A stretch of 38,029 nt of DNA, from the NCBI GenBank assembly GCA_038496445.1, contig JALMLS010000431.1, positions 1 to 38,029 on the forward strand, in the 5' to 3' direction. Both the position numbers and the translations under genes were made by a program. Below, one piece after another: positions 10,255-22,016 of this stretch (within the stretch, counting starts at the first letter, position 1; each line of letters begins with the position of its first letter). The DNA comes from Trichosphaerium sp. ATCC 40318 (taxonomy: Eukaryota > Discosea > Flabellinia > Trichosidae). Under the pieces are notes generated by a model. The model did not search any database, was not told where the DNA came from, and saw only the letters and a program-made list of their open reading frames with translations.

Positions 10255-11523
10255 TTATTCAGCTACTTCTTCACCATCCTTCATTACCCGCGCTCTTTCT
10301 AACTCACCTTCGACGGACCAGTTTTTACACTCTCCATGTTCTACATCATCCTTGTAGTGACGGAGTTCAGCAAGGTTACCATTCTGGAACCAACACCTGT
10401 ACTTTCCTTGTCTCAAACCATTTTCGTCACAGAAATAATCTTCATGTCGCTGTCCTTCGCTATAATACCCTTCATACCTTCCTATAACTTCACCATTCTT
10501 TCTTACGCATTTGTGCTCTAGCTGTCCATCTTCATACCACATATAATCGTCACCTTCCTTTACGCCATTTTTCTTAAAATAGAATTGGCATTTTTGTCCA
10601 TTCGGCCACCAAGACTTATACTCTCCTTCCTCCTCTCCATCAACCATTTTACACTGTTGTGTTAATGTACCATTTTCTGACCAAGCTTTAAGGTCACCAT
10701 GGAATTTACTATCCTTCATACTGACATCAACACGTAACTGACCATTCTCATGCCACTTTTTATACTTTCCATTTTTTTTCTCGTTCTTCATGTCGTACTC
10801 CTCATGTAGCTGACCACTTTCAAACCACTCCTTGACATGCTGAGCCTCACCATCCTTCATCAAAGTCTCCTTATGAAGCTTACCAGAAGCATACCACTCT
10901 CTTAACATCCCGTCCTGTTCGCCATCTTTCATAGACACTTCAAGGCGCAACTGTCCGTTCTCATGCCATTCTCTTTCAACACCAACAGCATCGCCTTTCA
11001 CATAATTACAGCTAGACTCCAACTGTCCGTTGTCATAATATCTCTTATTCTCTCCTTCAAGCTCTCCTTCGTTGTCGTAGGTAGATAACGACTTGATGTT
11101 TCCTGAAGGGTAGTAATATTTCCACTCTCCAACAAAGTCTTCGTCCTCATTCAAAAAACCTTCGCAATCAATTTTGCCGTTTTCGTCAAAACTAGTGAAT
11201 TTTCCAGGGATATTGCTGTATTCCGTAACTTTACCCGTTTTCCAATGCCATTCTATCCACAATCCGCGTCGTTTTAAGTTTTCATCAAAATGAGTACAGA
11301 CTGCCGCTGTTTTAGATAAAACATGCCATTTATTGAATACTTCTACGTCTAGCGTGCAAATATAGCTTTGAATTTCATTAGGAAGGTCTGTAATGTCAGT
11401 TTGGTTTGTAGTGGCTAAAATTTCGTTAGGAGTTTATACACAAACTCAAAAATGCGTTGTAAAGCATATTAGCTTATAAACGTCTTGTTTTAAAGAAAAC
11501 ACAAAAACCTTTAGCGCACCCAT
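10255..11523 (-). CDS. F-box protein with MORN-variant (YwqK-like) repeats
   Basis: Two exons: 11523-11520, containing only ATGG, and 11414-10255, joined by a 105-base GTGCGC...CTAAC...TTTTAG intron; the product is 387 residues. The second exon has no in-frame ATG before the F-box, and the splice supplies the start codon in the right phase. The F-box-like segment (DITDLPNEIQSYICTLDVEV) sits near residues 8-40. About twelve degenerate repeats of 22-24 residues follow, each with a W/Y-x-x-G/N-x-L core (WHENGQLRLEVSMKDGEQDG type). This MORN-variant family is found in bacteria and is expanded in some giant viruses. The repeats probably form a binding surface and the F-box would recruit SKP1; both are inference. 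The reading frame is intact, unlike its neighbour. Confidence 0.82.
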
Positions 11524-11885
11524 CCCTCTTTTAATACAATGTCTTTTTCCGTCTAATTTTAATAGAAGACACTTACTTTAGTTGCAAGTTAGTAGTTATC
11601 CTAAGCCATCGTATATGCCACTTAAGTTACAATCGCTCGTTGTAAAGTCCGCTTGCGAGGAAACAAACTGAGTGCAGCACAAAATAGAATTTGTTGGTGC
11701 ACGTTGATTGTTACTTTGCTGCACAACATTTATGGAACCTGTGTAATGCTAGCATGGCGCTTTTTCATTTAGACATCACGTACAATATTACAACCAAAAC
11801 AGTGGGTAAAGATTGCCATTGAAAGAGAGTAAAAATCAACAAACCAAAAGGTTAAAAAAATGTTCTTTTATTTTGAAAATTTTTG
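11524..11885. other. Intergenic region upstream of the F-box/MORN gene
   Basis: A 362-base AT-rich gap between two minus-strand genes. It should carry the 3' end of the EXOSC9 transcript and the F-box/MORN promoter. I saw no CACGTG and no further coding exon. Confidence 0.4.
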
Positions 11886-13555
11886 TTAAGCAAACTCTGA
11901 TTTTACAGTACCAACAACTTCTTCGTCACTGTCATCATCATCATCGTCATCAACATCCATTAAATCAATTGCTTCACTCAAATTACCACCTTTTTCTAAA
12001 TAAGGGCGTAAGCAAATAGATTGGCAGTCTATCCGTTAATTACCTGGTGTATTGTCTCCTGTCAGGTCTATTTCTGCTACACCTGTAGAAAGTTGCTCCG
12101 TCTGCATAGAAGCTGGTGTGTTATCTGTTGCATCGAAGTGTGTACGTGGTTTGCTTTCTAGAGCGTATGCGCCTGTGTCATCAGATACAGCGCTTATAAA
12201 GTGTATATCGTTTTGTATTGTAGAGTCAGCCCCTGAGCAGTGAGATAAGTTTGACTAAATTACCAAAATAAAATCGTACCTGTAGCTTTAAGGGCAATTT
12301 GTAATTGTTTGGCAATACGCTGTGCGTGCTTTTGTGCTATTTTTGTCGCTTGTAGTATACGCATAGCATCTAGAGGAAGACCTCCAGATTTTTGTAATGC
12401 ACATATTTCTTTTTGAGGATTAAGAGTTATTGTCATTTTACCATCCATTACTTTTTCTTCTTTCCAACTTGGATCAAGGCATATTATATCCTAAAATAAC
12501 GATTTAATAATTGTTTCTTTTTTTGGCGGACATGAAATGTATCAAACAGAAAAAAAAAAGAATAGTTTGATCGTTAATTTCTCTTACCTGACCATCGATG
12601 TCAAACAATCCAAATGTAACACTGATTGGTGTGTGGTGAATTGATAGTGGTACAGGATCTTTTTCTTCAATAGAGTGCTATATAAACGGAATTAGGAAGT
12701 GCGATAGTATGCCTACAAAAAGTACAACAGAAAACTCACCACTGTCACTTTTTCGTTATCAATAGAAACAGCCGGTCGTCTAAAATGACGCAACGAGGAT
12801 ATTGCAGCTATTCCAGCAGCATCTTGGATATTTCCATCATCATCTAATGCTTTATGTCAGTTTGTGACGAATATGTAAAGATTTTTTTTTGGCATGTGTC
12901 AAATGTCATTTTGAGAAATTGGTATTTTGTCGCTTTGTTTACGCACTTAGAACGTTGACATTCACTGTGACCTTCCAAACTTTCTCTCCTGCTGCAATAC
13001 ATAGTGTTTCAGTGTCTATGGCGTTACTCTGGCGAATACCACGCTCAATAACTCTAATTAATTCAATGTCCTCCGGTTTACCTCTGATTAGGTTAACAGA
13101 TTACGTTTGCGTTGATTATCATGCTAATAAAGAAAGGAAAAAACTGTTATTTGTCTGTTAGCCTTGTTTGTACCTTCCTTCCTCGTGCGCAGGTGATGCT
13201 ATAGGCGAACAGATAACATTAAGCTGAAAGAAACCTTCTGTGGGCCTTTCAGGATAAGGCTGAACAATTTCTGCTGTACATGTAGAATACACTCTATTAC
13301 GTTCGTAAGTGTCCACACATAGCGGCAATGATATATTTTGCGTCTTTTTTTTGAGAAAACGCCGTTAAATGCGTACATCGTTTTGCCAAGCTGTAATTGT
13401 ACACTTCCAGGCGATTTTGAGAAAGTAATTTGTAGAGAACGAAAATCATTTATACGTCGTCCATCGACTCTCAAATCCTTTGAAAGTGCATCCCTGATGA
13501 ACTTGCGTTCGTTGGCGGACACAATATCATCTTTGTTAGGGTTGCCAAGCGACAT
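11886..13555 (-). CDS. EXOSC9: Exosome complex subunit RRP45 / EXOSC9
   Basis: Eight exons, all phases closing: 13555-13377, 13293-13174, 13083-12947, 12843-12740, 12677-12588, 12490-12280, 12232-12044, 11995-11886; the product is 379 residues. The RNase PH-like fold is clear: DLRVDGRRINDFRSLQI near residue 27, ERPTEGFFQLNVICSPIAS near 79, and SNAIDTETLCIAAGEKVW near 120, the order seen in RRP45. The C terminus is a low-complexity acidic extension with a run of Asp followed by SDEEVVGTVKSEFA, comparable to the disordered tail of animal EXOSC9. RRP45 is one of six ring subunits of the RNA exosome core, which degrades and processes RNA in nucleus and cytoplasm; in most eukaryotes the ring is catalytically inactive and channels RNA to RRP44 or RRP6. 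The gene is divergent from dymeclin. Confidence 0.93.
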
Positions 13556-13678
13556 TCAAACAAATTGGCGAACAAAATAAAAAAAAACAATTCAAAAAAA
13601 AAAACTTGCTTAAACTTTTTTTAGAAGGCAGCTTTATACACGTGCGTGGCCAGTAGAGAAGCGAAACTGTAGTACTAC
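13556..13678. promoter_or_regulatory. Compact divergent promoter between EXOSC9 and dymeclin
   Basis: Only 123 bases separate the two start codons. The gap contains T/A tracts and a single CACGTG (13639-13644), 35 bases from the dymeclin ATG and 84 bases from the EXOSC9 ATG, so one bidirectional control element is likely. Confidence 0.5.
13639..13644. promoter_or_regulatory. CACGTG E-box in the bidirectional promoter
   Basis: The sole CACGTG in the 123-base divergent promoter. Being palindromic, it could serve both directions. Confidence 0.4.
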
Positions 13679-16600
13679 ATGGGTTCGGCACTATCTGGAC
13701 TGGCCTCAACGCCTCAGATAGAATTTTTCTTTGGTCCGTCATCAATTGCAAACCTTGATAAAAAAGAACAATTACAATACTGGGATGCGCTATTAGACTT
13801 GCAAGTGGAGAATTCGAGCGAATTAGCCGAGGCCATTCCAATTGCGTCTTTGAAGGCTTCTTTTGGTACGTAGCATTTAAATACTTGCGCCAACGATAAA
13901 TGAAGTGTTTCCCAGTTTTTTTGGCTCGCCTGTCAACGTTGCTTGTTCGGACGCGCACTCAAAACACAAAGAATAGGCTATTCACGCCAAAACAATCTCT
14001 AACGTTTACATCAGGCCAAAATGATGAGTCTTCTAACAACTATTCATCACTTATTGCTCAAACAACGCATTTGCTGTATTGTGCAAGCGCCAAGCATGCC
14101 TACCAAATGAACAAAACGCTCATTGCCGTATTTCTTCTTAGGCTACTCACACAGTGGCTGATTGAGCGAGAGACGCCCAAGATACTCTCAAAGCTTTGCG
14201 TAACACGAGATTTTGTTGATAAAAATGTCCTGACACTGAAACCAAATGCCAAACCGGTTAAACCATCCAAAGGGAATGGCAGTACGTCTCAGGAAATTAA
14301 TATTAGCTTTAGATGGCTTCAGAATTGTTTTCAAGCGATTTTATTATACGTGTTTTATTGCGCTTACAACGTGCTAGATGGTATGGTTGATCTCGCAGAG
14401 GATCTAGTTATCGCAGCTACTGAGTTTTTAATAGAGAAAGATATAAAGTACGAGTCATGTGTCACTTTTTAACTGAGTGTCGAAGTGTCATTTGTTTAAA
14501 TTGTAATATTATCATTTTAACATTCTTCTAGCCCTGATACTGTTGCAATTCATGAAGAAGTTCTTAAATTAATAATCACCTTATTGTCGTCTCAATTGGG
14601 CCGTACTGGTGACGACACGTACGTAGTATCTTTCTAATTGCATTTTTGTTCATAATAAAATAGGGAAGTTAAAGACGATGACTTGTTCTTTCGCGCATTT
14701 TTAAACTCGCCATCTGTTAGACATGTACAGTTGGTAGAGACTCTTGTTTTGCATTATATAGTACAACGTCACCCTTCTACAGGCGTTGGGAGTTATTATG
14801 ATTATATGAATACGCTAGGATATGCTGCAGGTGCGTTCTAAACCAGTGAAGATTCTTTTCGTTTTTGTGGTAGGGTAATAACAAAATTAACTAAAATTAG
14901 TTGCTTTGGTGTTTCTGCCAATCACTTTGCCATCAAAATGGATACACGGTGTCTATAAATACTTTTTTATCAAAGGTGGCGAAGCACCTGAAGGTGACAC
15001 GCTGAATATGCCAATGAACTGGACCCTTGGGCAGCCGCCACAAGGTGACTTTGCCATGCTAATTTTATTAATTCTTGCCAATACTACTAATGGTGCGCTT
15101 TCATTTAACTCATTGAACGTTGACGTTTTTAATTGATGCAGATAATCCATATAAACGCATTCTTGGTGATATGAACGACCTAGGTGCGTATCTCTGTAAA
15201 GGTTCTAGACTGTTTTCGCTGACAGGCCTTTGTAGCTTCTAATAAAGATGAAGATGAGGAAGATAAAGTAGACAGTAAAACTTTTGCTTTACCATACAAG
15301 AGGATCTTAGTGGAGTTATCTAAACGTATCACTCAGGATGAACACTCTATTATATTTCTCTACCACTTGATAAACGACAATGCATTGTTTAGAGATTACG
15401 TTTCATGGCATGTTGATCTAGACACAATAGTACGTTAAATTGATTGCATTTTACCTTGCTGACGCATAGATATTAAGATTATGCCTATGCTTGAGCTTTT
15501 GTATAACGCCAAGAAACACAATCCCAGAACAATTCACCTTGTACTCGTAATATTGCTAATGTTAACACAAGACAAGACGTTTACAGAAAATGCACAGAAG
15601 CTTGTACGTTTTTTTTTGTAAAAGTGTGAACTTAGAATTAATATCTGATGTTCAGATGAAAGATTCTGTGCCGTGGTACAAAGACGCACGTGTTACGAAC
15701 ATATCTTTGGGCGGTATAATCACGCTTGTACTAGTACACATGATAAATTTTAGTATCACAAAACTCAAGGTAATAGCCTTTCTTTTTTGTTGCTGTTACT
15801 TTGTCTAACCTTATTAGAGTACTTTCATGCATAGCTACTGTTTGGCAATATTGGGTAATATGTCGGGTGCGTGATTAGGCGTTTTTTTGTCTCGTTTTTG
15901 ATCATGGGAATACCTTACTTTTTACTAGCACATGTTGTCAACCTACACACGCACGTTTCATTTAGAATGTTACAGTTGCTGAATATGCTTTCAATAAAAT
16001 ATCAAGCGCTACTGAAGTACACTATTTTCGTAGTGTTGGTACAAAACTAACAGTAGTTAGAAAACGGCAAGAAATTAGTGGGGAAGAACGAAATACACAT
16101 GGTGACGATGAGGTACTGTAAAAAAATTTCGCCCTTTTTTTTTTTGAATAACGTCTGACACTGTGTTCAGTGCGCAACCTATGAAAATAATTTGAGGACT
16201 GTATTGGAGATTCTAAATAGCACGTTGAGTCACAAGCTTGTGCAAAATCCAAGTCTAGTGTATGAATTGTTGCATAAGCAACAAATGTTGATGCTATACA
16301 ATAATCACCCTGGATTTTCAGATGTCATTAACAACCTCACATCAGTGCGTGTCTAATTATTGATAATTATAAAACAATAGCTCATGAATTCTAATTACAT
16401 CATGAGATTACGATTCACTTCAGTAACCTTGTGAAGAAGCAAAATATAAAAGAAGTCACGCCCGATAAAATTTTAGAGGTACAATTGTGTTTTTCGTTTT
16501 CCTTTTTAGGCTCCATACACAATTATGTAAAATATAATTTTTTCATCCTCTTTATGTATCTTATTCTTCACAGGTTATTAAGTATGGATCATTTTCGTGG

Positions 16601-16853
16601 AAGCCAGGATCGCTGAAGGCAAACCTTTTATTTGTTTTTTTTTGTGTGTTTTTTGTAATTGTTTTCGTAGCCTTTGTCTCAACTACAGTTTCAATATGAA
16701 GAACAACCTACTAGCGATTTTTTTTTACCACATCTATGGGAAATCATTTATGCGACTTTCCCACAATTGCCTTTTGATCCACAGCACATTACAATATTTG
16801 ACCCTTATCACGTATTACAAAGACCGACAAATAACGTACAATTACCATTTTAG
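13679..16853 (+). CDS. DYM: Dymeclin homologue
   Basis: Sixteen exons, all phases closing: 13679-13865, 13916-14447, 14532-14618, 14664-14830, 14901-15092, 15142-15183, 15236-15429, 15478-15603, 15656-15769, 15818-15866, 15929-16016, 16061-16112, 16171-16344, 16407-16478, 16574-16618, 16671-16853; the product is 767 residues, slightly longer than human dymeclin. It starts MGSALSGL, matching the conserved N-terminal Gly, a myristoylation site in animals. Colinear family segments include HLVLVILLMLTQD, ISLGGIITLVLV, YCLAILGNMS, QNPSLVYELLHKQQ and the C-terminal EEQPTSDFFLPHLWEIIY. Dymeclin is a helical-repeat Golgi-associated protein needed for normal trafficking, mutated in Dyggve-Melchior-Clausen dysplasia. 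Intron 15 has a GC donor (AAG|GCAAAC at 16619). Confidence 0.93.
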
Positions 16854-17505
16854 TGGTCTCACAAAAAGTACCATGCTAATTTCTGACATTAATAGGTTGA
16901 TGGTGACACGTAACCAATAGCAGAACAAAACCAATTTTGTAAATAATAATTTATGGCGATTTGACAGTATTCACGTTTAACCGACTATCTACGGACTAAC
17001 AAGTACCTCGAATACTTTATACAACCAGATTTTTCAAAACTTGCAAGTATAAAATAATTTGTTTTACGTTCTGAATGAATTTCCGCGAACTTGATGAAAA
17101 CCGTAAAAAGTTTTCATGAAAGAAACCGAGTTTAAACGTCGGAGACGTTTTTTAGTTTTGTGAGGTTGGGGAAGGAAAACCAGTATTAATTTGTCTTTGC
17201 TAGCAACAATGAATTAATAGACACGTCTTTGCAAACATGGTTATTCTCAGTATCCACGTCACCAGCTTATTTCGGTCTTCGTTCGAGCGTTTATACTCAC
17301 ACTCGATCTATTTGACCCATAAACCTTTTGAAACAACTCTTTTGCCCTAGCGTATGGGTATCTAAATCTAGTCTTTGAATCTGATTCCTAACATTAACTG
17401 AACGTTTTTACAGCCGTACACAACTGAAAAAATCGAAATTTCGTTTTTTTTTCACAAACTTTTGACGAAAACCATTATTACTTACTGCACACCAACATTA
17501 CAACA
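16854..17505. other. Intergenic region between dymeclin and the surface-protein gene
   Basis: A 652-base AT-rich gap, with no coding exon found. A short inverted repeat (AAACGTC / GACGTTT, 17134-17150, followed by T) is present but has no assigned role. The last 100 bases should include the promoter of the surface-protein gene. Confidence 0.4.
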
Positions 17506-20500
17506 ATGCTAAAGCGTACGTAGAATATCTTGCTAAGGCTTCCGACCCCTTCCTTGCTACACACAAAACTAGCCAACCTTGTTTTCACTCACTTTCCGAC
17601 GTTTTTCGTTTTCGAGAAGCATCGCTTTATCCTTTTACTTTTTTACTTGCTATCGTGGGTCTAACCGTCTATATAGTTGTTGTCTTTGTTGCACTTTTTG
17701 CTATTGCTTTAGCAGGCAAAGACGGTTACTGCCAACATGGTGGTACTTTTACTCCAGAACTAAGCGGTGTATACCGCATTCAAAACGTTGGGTACGCAAA
17801 TAGCGAGAAAAATCAAAAACACAATTGTGCTGTTTTCAGCAAAAATCTTCGGACTTTAAACTCCTTTTGGCGAACAGGGTGATTGTTTACTTACTCTTTG
17901 TATTAGCTCTTCTATTCTATCTGATTTAACATGCCTTCGTATGGAGAGTGTTTTTGCTCCTGGCGCTCCTGCCGCCTTTTCTTGCGATTTTACAGAATTG
18001 GGCAACAAACTCGGTGACGTACGCGTTTACTGGGAATTGAGAGGTCCTGCCAACGACACCGGTAAAATGACTATCTTCGGTATGGTTTACGGTGGCGCTG
18101 CTCAAATTCCTTCCCGCGAGTTTGTATCTTCTACAGCGGAACAATACGTTCTTAAGTACGAAATCGAGTTTGCTCGCCTCGCTTCTCCAGTTGAAGAAAC
18201 ACCTGCAAATGGCTCTACACCAGCAGTTGTCAGAGAATGGGAATCTACTTCCTCTGCCGGTTCCTTAAAGGGAAAAGACTCCAATGGAAACGTCGTAACT
18301 CTGTACGCTTGATTTTTGTGTATAAAAAAAACTTCATATTCACCTTTTCTTTTTCTTTTTTTTTTGAACCAAATTTTCTTATTTGTCTTTCTAGCGTCGA
18401 ATTCACTGGCAGAGTTGATCCAGCTAAATCTTACGCCCATGCCATGGGCTCTGGATTTATGGGTGTATCTGATTACGTATCTGTATGGGGTACATTAACT
18501 CCTACACCTGCCTATCTCGCAACACCAGCTCCAACTCAGGCTGTACCAACTTCTCAGTTTGTACTAATTGGAAACGTCGGTCACCAGTGTAAAGGATGTC
18601 GCAGAGACATGCACGCTGGAAGATTTGTTTACTGCAATGGGTATTATCAAGGCTCAACTGTAACCAACTGTGCATGGACAGGAGGTGCTGGAGAGTGCTC
18701 GTTCCCAAGAAGAACAAATGTTGGCGCTGCAGAATGCGAAAGCTTGTGTGCTGCCGATTCTAGGTGCAGATACTACAAGATGTACTCCGGACATATATGC
18801 AACATGTACTACATGGACAGATGTAATCCAGAGGGAAATAGCCAAGGTCTACTCTACATGAAGGACTTAAACTACAGCCCAAACAACACAGTTAGTCCAA
18901 CTGCTCCCCCTCCTCCTCCTACTTCTGGATTAAACGACCTTCACCTAGTCCTCACTTCTTGTGTTGATTACTGTGATATCGGTGATGCATTTTTCCCACA
19001 AGTCTCTGGACGTTATGAATTAGATGCACCTACGTACGTGTTTGTTTGTTTTATTTTCGTTTTTCTTCTTTTATTCTAACACTTATCTATTAGTTTCGAC
19101 TACTTCTTCGAATATGAAGTTTCTAACTCCAACATTGCTGCCGAGCCATCCACTTGCGATCTAAACCTTGACAACACTCAATGGTCAACAGATATTGATA
19201 GAGTCATTGAGGATACCTCCCTTTCCGCTTCTGGAACCGTAGCTTCAAGCGCCGGCTGTGTAAATGTTACAGCTCAAGGTGCCCTCTCCCTCACTATGGA
19301 TATCTCTCAAGACAGATACTGGACTCTCTCAGGTTCTTTCGCTGGAAACGGTAACACATACAGCGCTGCTGGTGTTGCTGGAGAAACTACATCTAAAGTT
19401 GGTACGCATACATACACGATTTATAAATTACTATTTGTTTGTGATCAAACGTAAAATATTCTTATTTTTTTTTATTTTTTTTTCTTCAGGTCAATGTCTT
19501 CCAAAATCTGCTATTGGTACCGGTAACGGCCAATGTGCCCCATCCAAAGTATCTCCGCTCACATCACTCTTTGATACTTCCATTGACGCTACTTTAAGCG
19601 CTGGAGTATTGAACTTGCAAGTATCTACCCCATGGGAAGAAACCTTTGTTTTCGATACAAACAACTATGCCTTGAACACAACCGTTACCTTCAAGCCATA
19701 CGTAGTTGAAAAATACTCAACAATCCCACGTCCAGACCGCGTATGTGACTACACTCCATTCAAGACTGGTGGTGATGCACCATGGAATGTCAAGGAACCT
19801 GACTTCTCCGCTGACTGTAGATCTACATACCAAGCTTCATGGAATGTTGCTGATCTTGTCACTGATGGTTGTCACACACGTGTCTACTGTAGCGAAAACA
19901 ACCAACCAGAAGCCTCCCCATCCAACTCTGCTTGTGATCCTGACTTGTGTGTATCTGGTACTTGCTACAAAATCTACGAATTTGAGTTCTCTGTCGACAG
20001 ATTCTACAATGTGTCAGCACATACTCTTGGCGTACAAGCTATTCGTCTAGCTGGTGATGAACACAGAATCGTTCTTGTCACCCCATGGATCCTCACCGGT
20101 GAAGTAACCGTTGATTACATCGCTCCACCTGATGTACAATGGGCTGCTGTCATTCCACTCTTGAAGTACTCTCTCGATCCTCTATTTGACGCAAATGGCA
20201 ATGAACAAGCTTCTTCAGGTTCTTGGTACGTCCTAGTCAACCCAACACGTTTTTTAAGTGTAAATCACATTACTTACTTTATTACAGGGAATTTGAAGTT
20301 AAAACTGGTCTCCGTGCTCCTTTCGAGCTCATTGAAGTCGGTACTGGTAAACTTACACGTCAATCAACTGGTTCTCCATACGAGGTTGACTATGTCATCG
20401 AAAACACATGTGCTGGTCAATACAACGACTCCAACCCAACCACTACCTTGGGCGAACAAGTGTGCACACAAAGAATCCGCGTTTTCTTCCCAGAGTGTGA

Positions 20501-21221
20501 AGACCTCTCCACTCGCTACTCATACCAATTCACCAACCTATTTTACACCTGTGATGCTGGTGCTCGTATCTTATGGCCTGAATTCTGCGTCAACAACCTT
20601 ACACAATCAGCTATCCTCAATGTTGATATTGTCGGCACTCAATCATGTGAAGATATCCGCGAAGAAGTTGTTGTTGGCGGTGTTGAACTTGCTTCTTATG
20701 TATCTGACTGGTCTGATACTATCAAGACATACCTCTTCGGTACCGATGACATGAAACTCCGATTCGAAGTTAAAGCAACAAACCCAACAAACGTTGCTTG
20801 TGAAGGTGTCCCTCCAATTGATGACCTTGTCTTGACAAAGTTCTCTGCTGGTGAAAGACTATTGAACACCGGTACACCTGCACCTCTTGTTGATTACCCA
20901 ACATCAGTATGTCAACGTGTTGTAGTCCCACAAGGTGACTGTGACAAACCATGTGTATACTGCTGTGTTGTCGACCCAACTGATGTTGATATCAACATTG
21001 GACCTAACGAGCCAGCTACATGGTGGACAATGAGAGAATCTATTGAAGTACAATGGACCGGTTTCACAAAGAAATCCGTGTTGGAGATTACCACTCCAAC
21101 TACACAAGCTGCATCTGCTTCCGCTGATGTAAGAATGCAAGCACCTGCCTCTACTAGCGGTGTTTCATTTGTTCAACCATTGTTCTTTTTGGTTGTTGCT
21201 CTTGTTGCCCTTTTATTCTAA
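17506..21221 (+). CDS. Large cysteine-rich surface glycoprotein with GPI-type tail
   Basis: Seven exons, all phases closing: 17506-17515, 17617-17791, 17907-18302, 18395-19033, 19094-19401, 19490-20225, 20288-21221; the product is 1065 residues. The N terminus is a hydrophobic signal (FLLAIVGLTVYIVVVFVALF), then a Cys-rich ectodomain with several modules. One resembles a PAN/apple fold (ECESLCAADSRCRYYKM...GHICNMYYM, near residue 320), followed by a Pro-rich linker. Several NxS/T sites are present. The protein ends with small residues and a hydrophobic tail (VQPLFFLVVALVALLF) with no cytoplasmic part, typical of GPI addition. Exons strongly favour C-ending and major codons (AAC, ACC, GTC, TCC, AAG), unlike neighbouring genes, suggesting high expression. 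Function is unknown; a cell-coat or adhesion role is inference. The first exon has only ten bases and its acceptor (17616 or 17619) is the least certain junction. Confidence 0.8.
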
Positions 21222-22016
21222 AGGAATAACCGTGTATTTAAAATAAACCCCAGCTTCCCAAACTATTGTTTTTTGTTTTTCTGTTAAAATTGCGTCATTA
21301 CAGTGTGTATGATTTTTTTAAAGACAACCCTTTCACTTCCGTGGTTATCGTAGTTTTGCCGTGAGAACTTCTGATGCGTATCTTATTGATCTGTTTTCGG
21401 TATTTACCGCATACACAAATGTACTTGTATTCAGGGCAAACTATACGTGTTTGTAAAAGATTGGCGATTGGTGTAAATTAGGTGTACCCGCTACCGCCTC
21501 TATGTAAAAAGTTGTTTATGGTACTTTAAAAAATTTTAGCCGTCTTTGTTTGGTTTGTCCACTATGGGAACATCATGAGTTGTTATAGCAACGTAAATGG
21601 TGTACATTGTCGCCAAAACAACTTGTTAGGTCGTAAGTGATGGCACTTGTTCACGTCATAAAGAACAGAATATAGTCGACACGTGATTTACAAATCTCGC
21701 CGTGTCTGAGCCTCATGCAACTACCAAAATAAATTCAAGTAACGTATAGCAATGTATTGGGTTGATGTACCCAATAATCCCCATAAGTGTCCAAGCTTGC
21801 AACTTTAGTTCCGCCGGCTTCTTGAAATTTTGCTATTGATTTTGGCTAAATAGCAGTGCCAAACTATCATCGTTTTTTGGTGATGTAGACCGAAAATCAA
21901 GGTTCGGGAAATAAGAAACCCCGTAGATTTGGTTTTTTTTGTGACACCCGAAATGCATATAAGTCAAAACGGGTAAAAACTCTGTGTGTTGAAAAACATT
22001 TAGAAAAAAGTTCAAG
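21222..22016. other. Intergenic region upstream of the ABC transporter
   Basis: A 795-base gap. It has one CACGTG (21680-21685), 332 bases from the transporter ATG, and scattered A/T tracts. Both strands were read; the short minus-strand frame near 21833-22060 lacks protein-like composition. No gene was supported. Confidence 0.45.

Noticed and set aside
17134-17150. Hairpin followed by T run as a terminator
   Set aside because: The stem is only seven base pairs in a eukaryotic intergenic region, and intrinsic termination of the bacterial kind does not apply.
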